Positions 1 to 6,363 of a stretch of 11,118 bases of DNA are shown in pieces (position 1 is the first letter of the stretch; every line of letters begins with the position of its first letter). The translations under genes and the position numbers were made by a program. Below the pieces are notes generated by a model, which did not search any database, was not told the DNA's origin, and was given only the letters and a program-made list of their open reading frames with translations. This DNA is from Verrucomicrobiaceae bacterium UBA7681 (GTDB lineage Bacteria; Verrucomicrobiota; Verrucomicrobiia; Verrucomicrobiales; Verrucomicrobiaceae). Where the stretch lies: NCBI GenBank assembly GCA_002482965.1, contig DLGZ01000073.1:213740-224857 (forward strand), in the 5' to 3' direction.

Positions 1-359
1 TCCAGCGCCACGGCAGCATGCAGCAGTCGCTGAAACGCCTTCGCATTCAGTTTCTCCAGTTTGGTGACGCGGATCGTCAGAATGCTGGTGTTCGCATCAC
101 CGCCTTCAAACAAATTCGTGATCTCGCGCAGCTCCGTACCGCGAAAAAAAACAATGCCAAGGTGCTTCTTGCACGCACTGATTCCACAGATGTTTTTCCG
201 CCCGCTGAAACACAGCATGTTCCATTTGATGGCTTCCGTCAGGTCAGGCTCCCAGCGCTGAATCCAGCCCCGCACCTGACGCGCCATGGCCTGCGAGAAC
301 TCCGGCGCGAAGTCGAGCCAGGTCTCGGGATCACGTGTGGTCGGCCGCGCGCAGTCCAT
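1..359 (-). CDS. DUF1801/YdhG-like protein, partial (C-terminus beyond the window)
   Basis: Reading the minus strand from ATG at 359 gives an open frame of 119 codons that runs off the left edge. The protein begins MDCARPTTRDPETWLDFAPE. It then shows the segments VRGWIQRWEPDLTEAIKWNM, CFSGRKNICGISACKKHLGI and VFFRGTELREITNLFEGG. The pattern of an 'EPDLTEAIKW(N)M' helix, a short strand and 'GI..CKKHLGIVFFRG' is what I know from the DUF1801 (YdhG-like) fold. This is a small alpha/beta domain of unknown biochemical role, with no catalytic residues to point to. The family is usually about 110-150 residues, so only a little is missing. It starts 11 nt after the stop of the upstream lipoprotein gene, in another frame, so co-transcription is likely. 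Family assignment is by eye; function is unknown. Confidence 0.8.
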   Translation of the reverse strand, partial: MDCARPTTRDPETWLDFAPEFSQAMARQVRGWIQRWEPDLTEAIKWNMLCFSGRKNICGISACKKHLGIVFFRGTELREITNLFEGGDANTSILTIRVTKLEKLNAKAFQRLLHAAVAL

Positions 360-370
360 GCCTGTGCAGC

Positions 371-1411
371 TCAGATCACCGGCTTGAGCACCACTTTGTT
401 GACGTCGAGCACAGCGCTCTTGGTTTTCGACACGGGGTCAATCACCAGACGCATCTTGCCCGCTTTTTTGATTTCCACTTCACCGATGGCTTCTTCAGAC
501 CACTTCTGGAATCCCCCGGTGTCTTTGACGGTAAATTTAAGCTCCTGCTCGCCGAGTTTCACCGCGACTTCGCTGCCTTCATTGCCGGTGCCGCAGCCGT
601 GAACGACGGTCACTTTGTAGCGGCCCGGTTTGGTGACTTCGAAATCCCATTCGGCGAAGTCGTCCTCGTTCGTCCAGAAGCCGAGGCAGTTTTTCTCGGA
701 CTTCGGTTCGAAGCGCATGCTTTCAGACCACGTCGTGGCGCTGCTGGCTTCGAGAACGATGCTGCCATCCGCCGCCTGCACCGGCGCGGGGCCTTCAGGC
801 GCTGGCACAAAGGCCACTTCATGGATTTCAAATCCTGGCTCTGCCCCGGTGGCGGCGGCATAGAGCGAGAATGGATACATGGTGGGCTTTTCCACATACA
901 CCGTCCCATAGACGACGCGCTTGGGCTTGCTGGTGGCCATGAGCGTCTTTTTGAGCGGCTGCTGGGCAAAGCGGAACTGCGTGCCGAGCGTGGCATTTCT
1001 GAGCGTGTAGGTCACGCGCACCTCGTAGCGGCCCCAGCGCTTGGCGGTGAAGCTCTCGCAGTCGTACTGATCCCAGTGCTGCTGTGAGCTGTGCTTGATG
1101 TCCTTGGGCTCGATGACGATCACTCCACGAGTTGGCTCATCGACGCGCAGAACATGCTCGTCACTGCCGAAGCCATTCAGATCCACCGGTTCGGCGGCAA
1201 ACAACGGATCCTCCATTTTGGCGGGGGCAGGCGTGGGAGCGGGGACAGGAACGGGTGCGGCAGGCTTGGCTGCCACAGGTGCTGGCGCAGTTGGCGGCGT
1301 GGCGGCGGCGGGCTGCTCTTGCTTGCCACAGGAGTTAAGAGCGAGAATCAGCGCAAGTGCGCCAGCGGCAGGTGAAAGAGAGTGGCGTGTCATGGTGGTC
1401 AGGGAGGCCAT
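371..1411 (-). CDS. Lipoprotein with two beta-sandwich (carbohydrate-binding-like) domains
   Basis: The N-terminus has a lipoprotein signal: hydrophobic residues 15-25 and a lipobox-like LNSC with Cys28, so the mature protein should be membrane-anchored and exported. Residues 31-65 are an Ala/Pro linker. Two sheet-rich repeats follow, at about 85-205 and 215-346. The second contains 'AEWDFEVTKPGRYKVTV', a 'GNEGSEVAVKLGEQELKFTV' segment and a final 'LDVNKVVLKPV' strand. That pattern occurs in accessory beta-sandwich modules attached to secreted glycosidases and sulfatases of Verrucomicrobia and Planctomycetes. Here there is no catalytic domain, so a ligand-binding or structural role is the most I would infer. 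The start at 1411 has AAGGA about 13 nt upstream. ATG at 1393 (Met7) gives a more compact signal peptide and is equally possible. A terminator at 1470-1510 separates it from the barrel gene upstream; the DUF1801 gene follows. Confidence 0.72.
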   Translation of the reverse strand: MASLTTMTRHSLSPAAGALALILALNSCGKQEQPAAATPPTAPAPVAAKPAAPVPVPAPTPAPAKMEDPLFAAEPVDLNGFGSDEHVLRVDEPTRGVIVIEPKDIKHSSQQHWDQYDCESFTAKRWGRYEVRVTYTLRNATLGTQFRFAQQPLKKTLMATSKPKRVVYGTVYVEKPTMYPFSLYAAATGAEPGFEIHEVAFVPAPEGPAPVQAADGSIVLEASSATTWSESMRFEPKSEKNCLGFWTNEDDFAEWDFEVTKPGRYKVTVVHGCGTGNEGSEVAVKLGEQELKFTVKDTGGFQKWSEEAIGEVEIKKAGKMRLVIDPVSKTKSAVLDVNKVVLKPVI

Positions 1412-1469
1412 GATGCAACGGCGATCCTTACCAGCAACTTAGATCATTTTCCCCTGTTCCACCAATCGC

Positions 1470-1510
1470 AAAACAACAGAAACGCACGGGGGCACTCACC
1501 CCCGTGCGTT
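1470..1510 (-). terminator. Rho-independent terminator of the beta-barrel gene
   Basis: A perfect 12-bp stem (arms 1481-1492 and 1499-1510, AACGCACGGGGG and its complement) encloses the 6-nt loop 1493-1498. Read on the minus strand it lies 39 nt after the stop of the barrel gene. It is followed by a T-rich stretch (TCTGTTGTTTT, 1470-1480). The arms are very GC-rich at the loop end. On the plus strand the downstream side has no T tract, so minus-strand termination is the better reading. Confidence 0.8.
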
Positions 1511-1549
1511 CCGACTCAACTTCTGACTCAACCTGGCAAAAACTCGAAA

Positions 1550-2464
1550 TCAGAAGCGGATGCTCATGTCCATGGTGAAGCGGTTGTTCGACAGGCCATA
1601 GGGCTTCACGACCGCCATTTCATAGGCAAAGCCGAGATCGACATTCTTCTGGATGCGTGAGCGGAAACCAATGCCCAGCATTCCCTGGGTGGTGCCGCTG
1701 GCATTGCCCGCGCCGAAGTTGATCACATCGTAGCCGTTGCTGCGCAGGCCGGGGATGTTTGAGGCATTGTTGAGTGTGGTCCAAAAGTTCGCGGTGGCGA
1801 ATGGGATGAACCATTTGCAGACGTAGTAGTCCACCATCAGGCTGTAATGCGCCATGGTGTTCTGTTCGTCGCGCAGCATCGGGATGAGTGCGCCGATGTT
1901 GCCAGTGATGTGCAGGTCGCCGTAGCCCTTCGCAAACGAGATGAAGGGATTGAACTGACCTGAACCACGACCATTGAACACCTTGTTGTCACCGGTCGGG
2001 AGCTGGAAGGTGAAACCCGGGGTGAGGATGAACTGGTTCTGCACATCGTTGATCAGCGCGTATTTGAAACCGGCGGCCAGATCCATCCAACCGCTGCCTT
2101 TCACTCCGGTGCCATTGATGTTCAGATAGCCATCCTGAGTCGCGATGAAGGCAAGACGGTCCGTGATGGCATAACGGAACTGAACAGCCCCAACCCGTGC
2201 GCTGCCACGACCTGTGACAAACTGGTTGTCGAAGTTGTGATAAATGAAAATCGGGCGAATCTCAGAGCGGATCACCGGATCTTCGAAGTACATCGGGTTC
2301 GTGACCGGAGAGATGGTGTTCTCCTTCCAGTCAAAAGCATCGACGGCGGGATTCTTCGCCGGAACTGGAGTTCCAGCGCTGGCGTTTGAATATGACACGG
2401 CTGCTACGACGCTGAAGCCCAGCGCAAGCAACCACCGATTGGGGGAGTATGGTTTGTTGTCCAT
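1550..2464 (-). CDS. Outer-membrane beta-barrel protein, Phenol_MetA_deg-like
   Basis: From ATG at 2464 the protein has 304 residues. It starts with a clear Sec signal peptide: basic MDNKPYSPNR, then hydrophobic WLLALGFSVVAAVSYS, with a likely cut at ASA|G around residue 30. The rest alternates hydrophobic and polar residues as in transmembrane strands, and the last residue is Phe (MDMSIRF), the usual outer-membrane sorting end. The stretch 'YAITDRLAFIATQ', 'GSGWMDLAAGFKYALI' and 'LTPGFTFQLPTGDNKVFNGRG' follows the layout of the Phenol_MetA_deg (PF13557-type) barrels, often labelled transporters. No substrate can be read from the sequence. A GTG at 2518 would add a Cys/Arg-rich stretch that spoils the signal peptide. 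The gene starts 57 nt after the methyltransferase stop and ends before a strong terminator, so the two may share a transcript. Confidence 0.78.
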   Translation of the reverse strand: MDNKPYSPNRWLLALGFSVVAAVSYSNASAGTPVPAKNPAVDAFDWKENTISPVTNPMYFEDPVIRSEIRPIFIYHNFDNQFVTGRGSARVGAVQFRYAITDRLAFIATQDGYLNINGTGVKGSGWMDLAAGFKYALINDVQNQFILTPGFTFQLPTGDNKVFNGRGSGQFNPFISFAKGYGDLHITGNIGALIPMLRDEQNTMAHYSLMVDYYVCKWFIPFATANFWTTLNNASNIPGLRSNGYDVINFGAGNASGTTQGMLGIGFRSRIQKNVDLGFAYEMAVVKPYGLSNNRFTMDMSIRF

Positions 2465-2521
2465 GCCACATATAAAGCATGCACACCTTCGCTTTGATCC
2501 GCGTGGATTGGCATCCACTCA

Positions 2522-3190
2522 TCAAGTTATGTGACGATCATGAGACGCAATCTCTCCACGCTTCCAGCCGTCACAAAATAACAGGCCCAAAACGAACTCG
2601 CGCCGCTGCCACTTCGTGAATCCTGCGGCGCTCAGATGGGACTCCACATTGACCAGCTCATGCGCCGGCAGCCGTGTCACACGACGAAAGAACGCATACA
2701 AAGCCCCCACGATCACCCGGCTGCACACACGCCACAGACCTGCGGGTGCGATTTGAAAATCCGCATGCAGCCACTGCGCATCAGCTGTCGCCGCCTCTGC
2801 GATGGTGGGCACCAGCCGCTGCAGTTGATCCTCACGAAAACAATCCAGGAAAAAGCAGGTCACAATCAGATCAAACGCCGCCGCCGGTGGCTGCCACGTC
2901 AGAGCATCCGCATGGATGAACTCCACCTGCGCGCCCGCCAGTCCAGCACGCTGCAGTCGCGCCCGTGCGAGATCGATCATCACCGCGCTCGCCTCCACCA
3001 CCGTCACACTCACATTCGGAAAGCGGCGGCATAGTTCCACGAGAAAGCGCCCATTGCCCTCGCCATAGATCAGCACCCGCTGTGGCACCGAAAGGGCCGG
3101 CAGCAACGCCGTGCGGCAGCGCTGCAACTGCCCACCGGCACACAGCGCCTCCATCCAGCGGTAATGCGGTGCCAGCAGGTCAAAACTCAT
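2522..3190 (-). CDS. Class I SAM-dependent methyltransferase
   Basis: A 222-residue protein with the Rossmann-type methyltransferase motifs in order. Motif I is VLIYGEGNGRFL (residues 39-50), in which the usual G-x-G-x-G appears as GEGNG. An acidic residue follows strand 2 (VTVVEAS, Glu67) for the ribose hydroxyls. Next come HADAL (93-97) and motif IV-like FDLIVTCFFLDCF (106-118). The N-terminal 'FDLLAPHYRWME' is typical of UbiE/Methyltransf_25-like enzymes acting on small molecules. A hydrophobic segment near 150-168 (GLWRVCSRVIVGALYAFF) suggests association with a membrane or a lipid-like substrate; this is an inference. The substrate cannot be assigned. ATG at 3190 is the first in frame. 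The gene is divergent from xth with 91 nt between the starts, so both promoters must lie there or overlap the genes. Confidence 0.85.
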   Translation of the reverse strand: MSFDLLAPHYRWMEALCAGGQLQRCRTALLPALSVPQRVLIYGEGNGRFLVELCRRFPNVSVTVVEASAVMIDLARARLQRAGLAGAQVEFIHADALTWQPPAAAFDLIVTCFFLDCFREDQLQRLVPTIAEAATADAQWLHADFQIAPAGLWRVCSRVIVGALYAFFRRVTRLPAHELVNVESHLSAAGFTKWQRREFVLGLLFCDGWKRGEIASHDRHIT

Positions 3191-3281
3191 GCCGCAGTCA
3201 AAGCTGCGAAGGTCACGATTCGCAACCTTCTCTGATTCCTTCCTTTCCTGCGCACCGTTCCCGGCTTCAATCCGCCATCAC

Positions 3282-4037
3282 ATGAAACTCACCACCTGGA
3301 ACGTCAACGGCATCCGTGCCTCCCTCAACAAAGGCCTCCGCGAATACATGCTCGAGGGCGATGCCGATGTCATCTGCCTGCAGGAAACGAAGGCCCAGCA
3401 GGAGCAGGTGGATCTGGCTTGGTTCCCCGGCTACAGCGCCGTCTGGAACAGCGCCGACAAGAAGGGCTATTCCGGCACGCTCATCCTCAGCCGCGTGCCC
3501 TTCCATACCAGCACCCACGGCTTCGGCATTGATGAACACGACCGTGAAGGCCGCCTCATCACCGTCGAGTTTCCCGATTTCTACGTCGTGAATGTCTACA
3601 CGCCCAACTCAAAGGCCGAACTCGCCCGCCTGAGCTATCGTCTGACCTGGGACGACGCCTACCGCGCCCATTTGAAAAATCTCGAGAAAAAGAAGCCCGT
3701 CCTCGCCTGCGGCGACCTCAACTGCGCGCATCAGGAAATCGACCTCGCCAATCCGAAGTCCAACCGCATGAACCCCGGCTTCAGCGACGAAGAACGCGCC
3801 AGCTTCACCAAGCACCTCGACGTCGGCTTCCTCGATGTCTTCCGCCAGTTCGATCCCAATCCCGGCCGCTACACCTGGTGGACCCAGCGCACACCCGATG
3901 CCCGTGCGAAAAACATCGGCTGGCGCCTGGACTACTGGCTCGCTTCGGAAAAGCTGAAACCGGCGCTCAAGTCATGCACCATCCGCGATGATGTGATGGG
4001 CAGCGACCACTGTCCGGTGGAACTGGTGGTGGGGTGA
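3282..4037 (+). CDS. xth: Exodeoxyribonuclease III / AP endonuclease
   Basis: A 251-residue member of the exonuclease-endonuclease-phosphatase superfamily, ExoIII branch. It acts on duplex DNA as a Mg-dependent 3'-5' exonuclease, 3'-phosphatase and AP endonuclease in base excision repair. The active-site set is visible: Asn7 in MKLTTWNVNGIRA, metal ligand Glu35 in ICLQETKA, Tyr106 in NVYTPNS, Asp145 and Asn147 in ACGDLNCAH, Asp217 in GWRLDYWL, and the final Asp242-His243 in GSDHCPVEL. Length and order match the family. An upstream ATG at 3189 stays in frame but adds 31 residues without homology, so ATG at 3282 is preferred. No Shine-Dalgarno precedes it. The gene stands alone, 91 nt from the divergent methyltransferase. 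Confidence 0.95.
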   Translation: MKLTTWNVNGIRASLNKGLREYMLEGDADVICLQETKAQQEQVDLAWFPGYSAVWNSADKKGYSGTLILSRVPFHTSTHGFGIDEHDREGRLITVEFPDFYVVNVYTPNSKAELARLSYRLTWDDAYRAHLKNLEKKKPVLACGDLNCAHQEIDLANPKSNRMNPGFSDEERASFTKHLDVGFLDVFRQFDPNPGRYTWWTQRTPDARAKNIGWRLDYWLASEKLKPALKSCTIRDDVMGSDHCPVELVVG

Positions 4038-4064
4038 GAGCGTCATCGGTTGCGATCAACAGTC

Positions 4065-4685
4065 ATGAATATGGAATACTACACTCCAAATAAGGAAGAG
4101 CTTTTGGACTCGATTCGCACAGAATTCCAATTCCTGGTGAGTAACTACGGTTTCGCAGAGTCTGACAAGCGCACTGATCCCTATCCGAACCCTTATTCGG
4201 TTCTGTATCGTAAAGCCCCAATAGAAGTTCTGGTCGAAGGTATCAGCTATGGATGTGGAATGGACGTCGAGATTCGTATCAAAAAGGATGAGTTGGGCAA
4301 AGAGCAAGACCGTTTTTCGGTCGGATGGTTGACTCAAATCCGACGGCCTGTCTTTCTCGCACCCGAATTCCCCAGCAAACGTGGCCAGTTGGTGCAACTT
4401 CCAAAACTTGCGTATCAGCTCAAAGCTGTCGCCGACGATATACTGCGCGGAGATTTATCTATCTTGCCTCAAGTCTGGGATGTCATTGCTAAAGCCAGAG
4501 CTGAGGGTGAGAAGCATGCAGCACATCAAGATTTTCTACGTGCAGAGGTGCGTTCACAGGAGGCGTTTCGCCTCCATGATTACTCAGCTGTTGTGTCGCT
4601 TCTTGGACCTCATCGTAATCTGCTGAATGCCTCCTCCCGGAAGCGTCTGGAAATCGCGCAACATCGGCTGTATAACCGTGGTTAG
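4065..4685 (+). CDS. Hypothetical protein, alpha/beta N-terminus with TPR-like tail
   Basis: From ATG at 4065 the product has 206 residues; a TTG at 4050 and an ATG at 4071 are alternatives. I do not recognise the family. Residues 10-30 form a helix (EELLDSIRTEFQFLVSNYGF). Residues 45-75 alternate as beta strands (YSVLYRKAPIEVLVEG, MDVEIRI). Residues 110-130 are helical. Residues 150-200 look like a helix pair of TPR type: an Ala-rich helix, then FRLHDYSAVVSLLGPH, then a last helix. There is no signal peptide or membrane segment, so it is probably cytoplasmic. The gene uses visibly more A/T-ending codons than its GC-rich neighbours, which hints at recent acquisition. It starts 27 nt after the xth stop. 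The size and layout resemble some immunity-type small proteins, but I cannot support that call. Confidence 0.65.
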   Translation: MNMEYYTPNKEELLDSIRTEFQFLVSNYGFAESDKRTDPYPNPYSVLYRKAPIEVLVEGISYGCGMDVEIRIKKDELGKEQDRFSVGWLTQIRRPVFLAPEFPSKRGQLVQLPKLAYQLKAVADDILRGDLSILPQVWDVIAKARAEGEKHAAHQDFLRAEVRSQEAFRLHDYSAVVSLLGPHRNLLNASSRKRLEIAQHRLYNRG

Positions 4686-4720
4686 GTCAAGGTGGATCGC
4701 CTGCCCGCCTCACCTCTTTA

Positions 4721-4792
4721 GGCACCGCAGAGATCTGATTTAGAAAGTATTGCTCTGCGTTTTTCCAATCTCTGCGTTGTTAAATCAGTGCC
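4721..4792. repeat. Interleaved inverted repeats ahead of the antitoxin gene
   Basis: Three inverted pairs lie in 72 nt: GGCAC (4721-4725) with GTGCC (4788-4792), CGCAGAGA (4726-4733) with TCTCTGCG (4769-4776), and CTGATTTA (4735-4742) with TAAATCAG (4781-4788). The order of the arms prevents all three pairing at once in one simple stem. CTCTGCGTT also recurs directly at 4753 and 4771. The stretch lies between the hypothetical gene and the antitoxin gene. 'CGCAGAGA' runs are frequent in intergenic repeats of environmental bacteria as I remember them. A role in control of the downstream gene is speculative. Confidence 0.4.
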
Positions 4793-4821
4793 TTACTAAT
4801 TTCGCACATCACCATCAGACC

Positions 4822-5064
4822 ATGAGAGTCACTTTCGAATACGCCGAAACGCACTTCTCCCACTTGCTGCAGCACGTGGCGCTGGGAGAGGAAGTCTTGC
4901 TGTGTCAGGGCGCCGTTGCAGTAGCTCGCATCGTCCCCATCAAATCACCGTCGCCACTGCCACGCCCCCGTGTCGGCAAGCGCACCTCGGCCCCCGTTCG
5001 TTGGAATGCCGAATCTTTTTCGGCATTGGACGAAGCAGGCATGCAGGAACTCGGACTGCTGTGA
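4822..5064 (+). CDS. Phd/YefM-type antitoxin, orphan
   Basis: An 80-residue protein. Its first half follows the Phd/YefM antitoxin pattern: FEYAETHFSHLLQHVALG (residues 5-22), then EEVLLCQGAVAVARIVPI (23-40). This corresponds to the family's 'A...LS.LL..V..GEEV.I...G.PVA.L.P' DNA-binding dimer domain. The tail from 41 on, with Pro-rich linker and RWNAESFSALDEAGMQELGLL, is where such antitoxins usually wrap the toxin. ATG at 4822 is chosen because it begins directly with the domain. An in-frame upstream ATG at 4750 adds unrelated residues. A PIN or RelE-type toxin gene is normally next; here the following 230 nt contain only palindromes before a gene on the other strand. It is therefore an orphan, or its partner was lost. 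Such proteins repress their own promoter as a rule; I see no clear operator. Confidence 0.78.
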   Translation: MRVTFEYAETHFSHLLQHVALGEEVLLCQGAVAVARIVPIKSPSPLPRPRVGKRTSAPVRWNAESFSALDEAGMQELGLL

Positions 5065-5101
5065 AGCTATGCGCCGGGTCGAGCAACTTCCGAAAAGAGC
5101 A

Positions 5102-5220
5102 CGTGGAGACGCTCGACGGCGGTTGGAGGACCAACCGCCCTACCTTCACGTCATGAACACTCGCACGCCCGGCGTAAGGTAGGGCTGGCTGTCCTCAGCC
5201 AGCCGCCGTCGAAGCCCACG
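5102..5220. repeat. Inverted pair of REP-like palindromes (BIME-like unit)
   Basis: Two hairpins with perfect 9-bp stems stand in opposite orientation. The left stem is 5118-5126 with 5131-5139 (GGCGGTTGG / CCAACCGCC), loop AGGA. The right stem is 5183-5191 with 5196-5204 (GGCTGGCTG / CAGCCAGCC), loop TCCT. On its own strand each stem is directly preceded by AAGGTAG: minus strand for the left (CTAC at 5140-5143), plus strand for the right (GTAG at 5179-5182). Outer flanks also match inversely (CGTGG...TCGACGGCGG at 5102-5122 against the end at 5203-5220). The unit lies between the convergent antitoxin and MmcQ/YjbR genes. GTAG at the foot of a hairpin in inverted pairs is the published REP/BIME signature. 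Confidence 0.8.
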
Positions 5221-5295
5221 ACCTTCAAGCAAGAGACAGCCAGCTAAACAGAAATAAGTTTCGTGATCCACCACGGGACTTCTCCTTTACCTCTT

Positions 5296-5646
5296 TTACT
5301 TCAACCCCTCCCGCACCTTCTTCGGCAACGCATCCACCACCAGCTGATACGAATGCGCGACCAGCTCCCGCACCAGCGCTGGCGGGACGGTTCCATCCAG
5401 CATCACCGTGTTCCAGTGCTTCTTGTTCATGTGCCAGCCGGGTTTGATGCCCTTGTATTCGTCACGCAGCTCGATGGCTCGCTCGGGATCGCACTTGAGA
5501 TTGATGCGAGCGGGGAACTCGTCGGGGGAAGTGATGGCAAACATCTTGCCAGCGACCTTGTACACGAGCGCCTCCGGTCCAAACGGCTGCGTTTCTTCCG
5601 CACCCGGAAGGCTCAGGCATTGTTCAATGACGTCAGGCAGTTCCAT
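5296..5646 (-). CDS. MmcQ/YjbR (DUF419) family protein
   Basis: A 116-residue cytoplasmic protein with the compact YjbR/CyaY-like fold pattern. It shows IEQCLSLPGAEETQPFG (residues 7-23), ALVYKVAGKMFAI (26-38) with the family's 'VFKV.GKMFA' core, INLKCDPERAIELRDEY (48-64), then PGWHMNKKHWNTVMLDG (69-85) and a C-terminal helix ELVAHSYQLVVDALPKK. 'G..MNKKHWNTV' is the best-conserved part of the family. Members are annotated as DNA-binding from structure, but a cellular role is not established. ATG at 5646 is chosen because MELPDVIEQCL is where the domain begins. A TTG at 5688 would add 14 residues without homology. The start is divergent from the membrane gene at 5755, with 108 nt between. Its 3' end faces the palindromic repeat. 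Confidence 0.87.
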   Translation of the reverse strand: MELPDVIEQCLSLPGAEETQPFGPEALVYKVAGKMFAITSPDEFPARINLKCDPERAIELRDEYKGIKPGWHMNKKHWNTVMLDGTVPPALVRELVAHSYQLVVDALPKKVREGLK

Positions 5647-5754
5647 GGCAGCATGATAAGCGAATCGAGGGCCGCCTTGCAAATACAACGATGGACGTCC
5701 CTGACCATCGGCAGAGGGGAAGATGCACCGAATGCTGCTCTATTCGTTTGATGA

Positions 5755-6363
5755 ATGGTGCATCCCGGTTCTTTCTTGGCCGCACAGCTCATGCGTGCAT
5801 CCTCCCTGTCCAGCCGAGAAAAAGTGATCGTGGTTTTTGCCACGGTGCATCTGGCTTTTCTGCTGTTCGCCGTGCTGCCTTTGCGCTGGCGGGATCGGAT
5901 TCATCTGACTCCGGTGTTCGCCCTGTATGAGCGCATCACGCGCAGCCATCAGGTCTGGAACATGTTTGAGACCATTCCGAACATGCACAGCCTCGATGCC
6001 CGGCTGGTCGTCCAGGAAGGAAAGCAAAAACCGCGTGAAGAAGGCGTGGTGCTGCCAGGACTGCGGCCGTACTCACGGCACGATGAGCAGCGGTTCAACA
6101 ATTGGATGGTCAATGTCATCTTCAATTCATCCCGAGGTGTGTTTCGCGAGTCCTACATGAAGAGTGCGGCGGAGGCGCTGCTCCGCTCGGGGCGCTACGG
6201 CCCCAGAGCCCAGGTCAGCCTGGAGGTGATCCCGTCTTACACCCGCAGCCTGCTGGGAGTGCGCACACTCAAAGAGATCGCGGTGGAGCGCCCCTCCGTG
6301 CTGGGGCCGTTTGAGCTTGGCGCGCTCGTTGCCAAAAAATCCCCGGCTCAGCCCACTCCATGA
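5755..6363 (+). CDS. Membrane-anchored protein with WNMF motif, partner of the HTTM protein
   Basis: A 202-residue protein with one strong membrane segment at about 24-43 (VIVVFATVHLAFLLFAVLPL), then a mainly soluble domain. Residues 66-76 read QVWNMFETIPN. A 'Q.W.MF.P.P' motif after one membrane helix is, as I recall, typical of small proteins encoded beside HTTM proteins (DUF5819-like). The rest has a helical stretch (134-146, MKSAAEALLRSGR) and strands (152-160 and 167-177). Its stop overlaps the HTTM start as ATGA (6360-6363), so translation is coupled. The start is uncertain: ATG at 5791 (Met13) leaves the anchor intact. Without a clear signal cleavage site the domain probably stays tethered, most likely outside the cytoplasm because several Arg residues follow a short N-terminus; this topology is not certain. 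The biochemical role is unknown. Confidence 0.68.
   Translation: MVHPGSFLAAQLMRASSLSSREKVIVVFATVHLAFLLFAVLPLRWRDRIHLTPVFALYERITRSHQVWNMFETIPNMHSLDARLVVQEGKQKPREEGVVLPGLRPYSRHDEQRFNNWMVNVIFNSSRGVFRESYMKSAAEALLRSGRYGPRAQVSLEVIPSYTRSLLGVRTLKEIAVERPSVLGPFELGALVAKKSPAQPTP

Noticed and set aside
335..1087. A 250-codon plus-strand frame opposite the lipoprotein
   Set aside because: Its composition is rich in His, Phe and Arg without domain logic, while the minus strand has a signal peptide, lipobox and repeated sheet domains.
2465..2518. GTG start for the beta-barrel protein
   Set aside because: It would place a Cys/Arg-rich stretch before an excellent signal peptide that begins at the ATG at 2464.
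3189..3281. Upstream in-frame start for exodeoxyribonuclease III
   Set aside because: The 31 extra residues lack family homology, and the ExoIII fold starts at MKLTTWNVNG.
5102..5220. CRISPR array or MITE
   Set aside because: There is no regular direct repeat with spacers, and no target-site duplication that I can see around the inverted repeat. The GTAG foot points to REP-type elements instead.
5065..5295. A toxin gene or remnant next to the antitoxin
   Set aside because: No frame of useful length on either strand carries PIN, RelE or Doc motifs, and most of the stretch is the palindromic pair.
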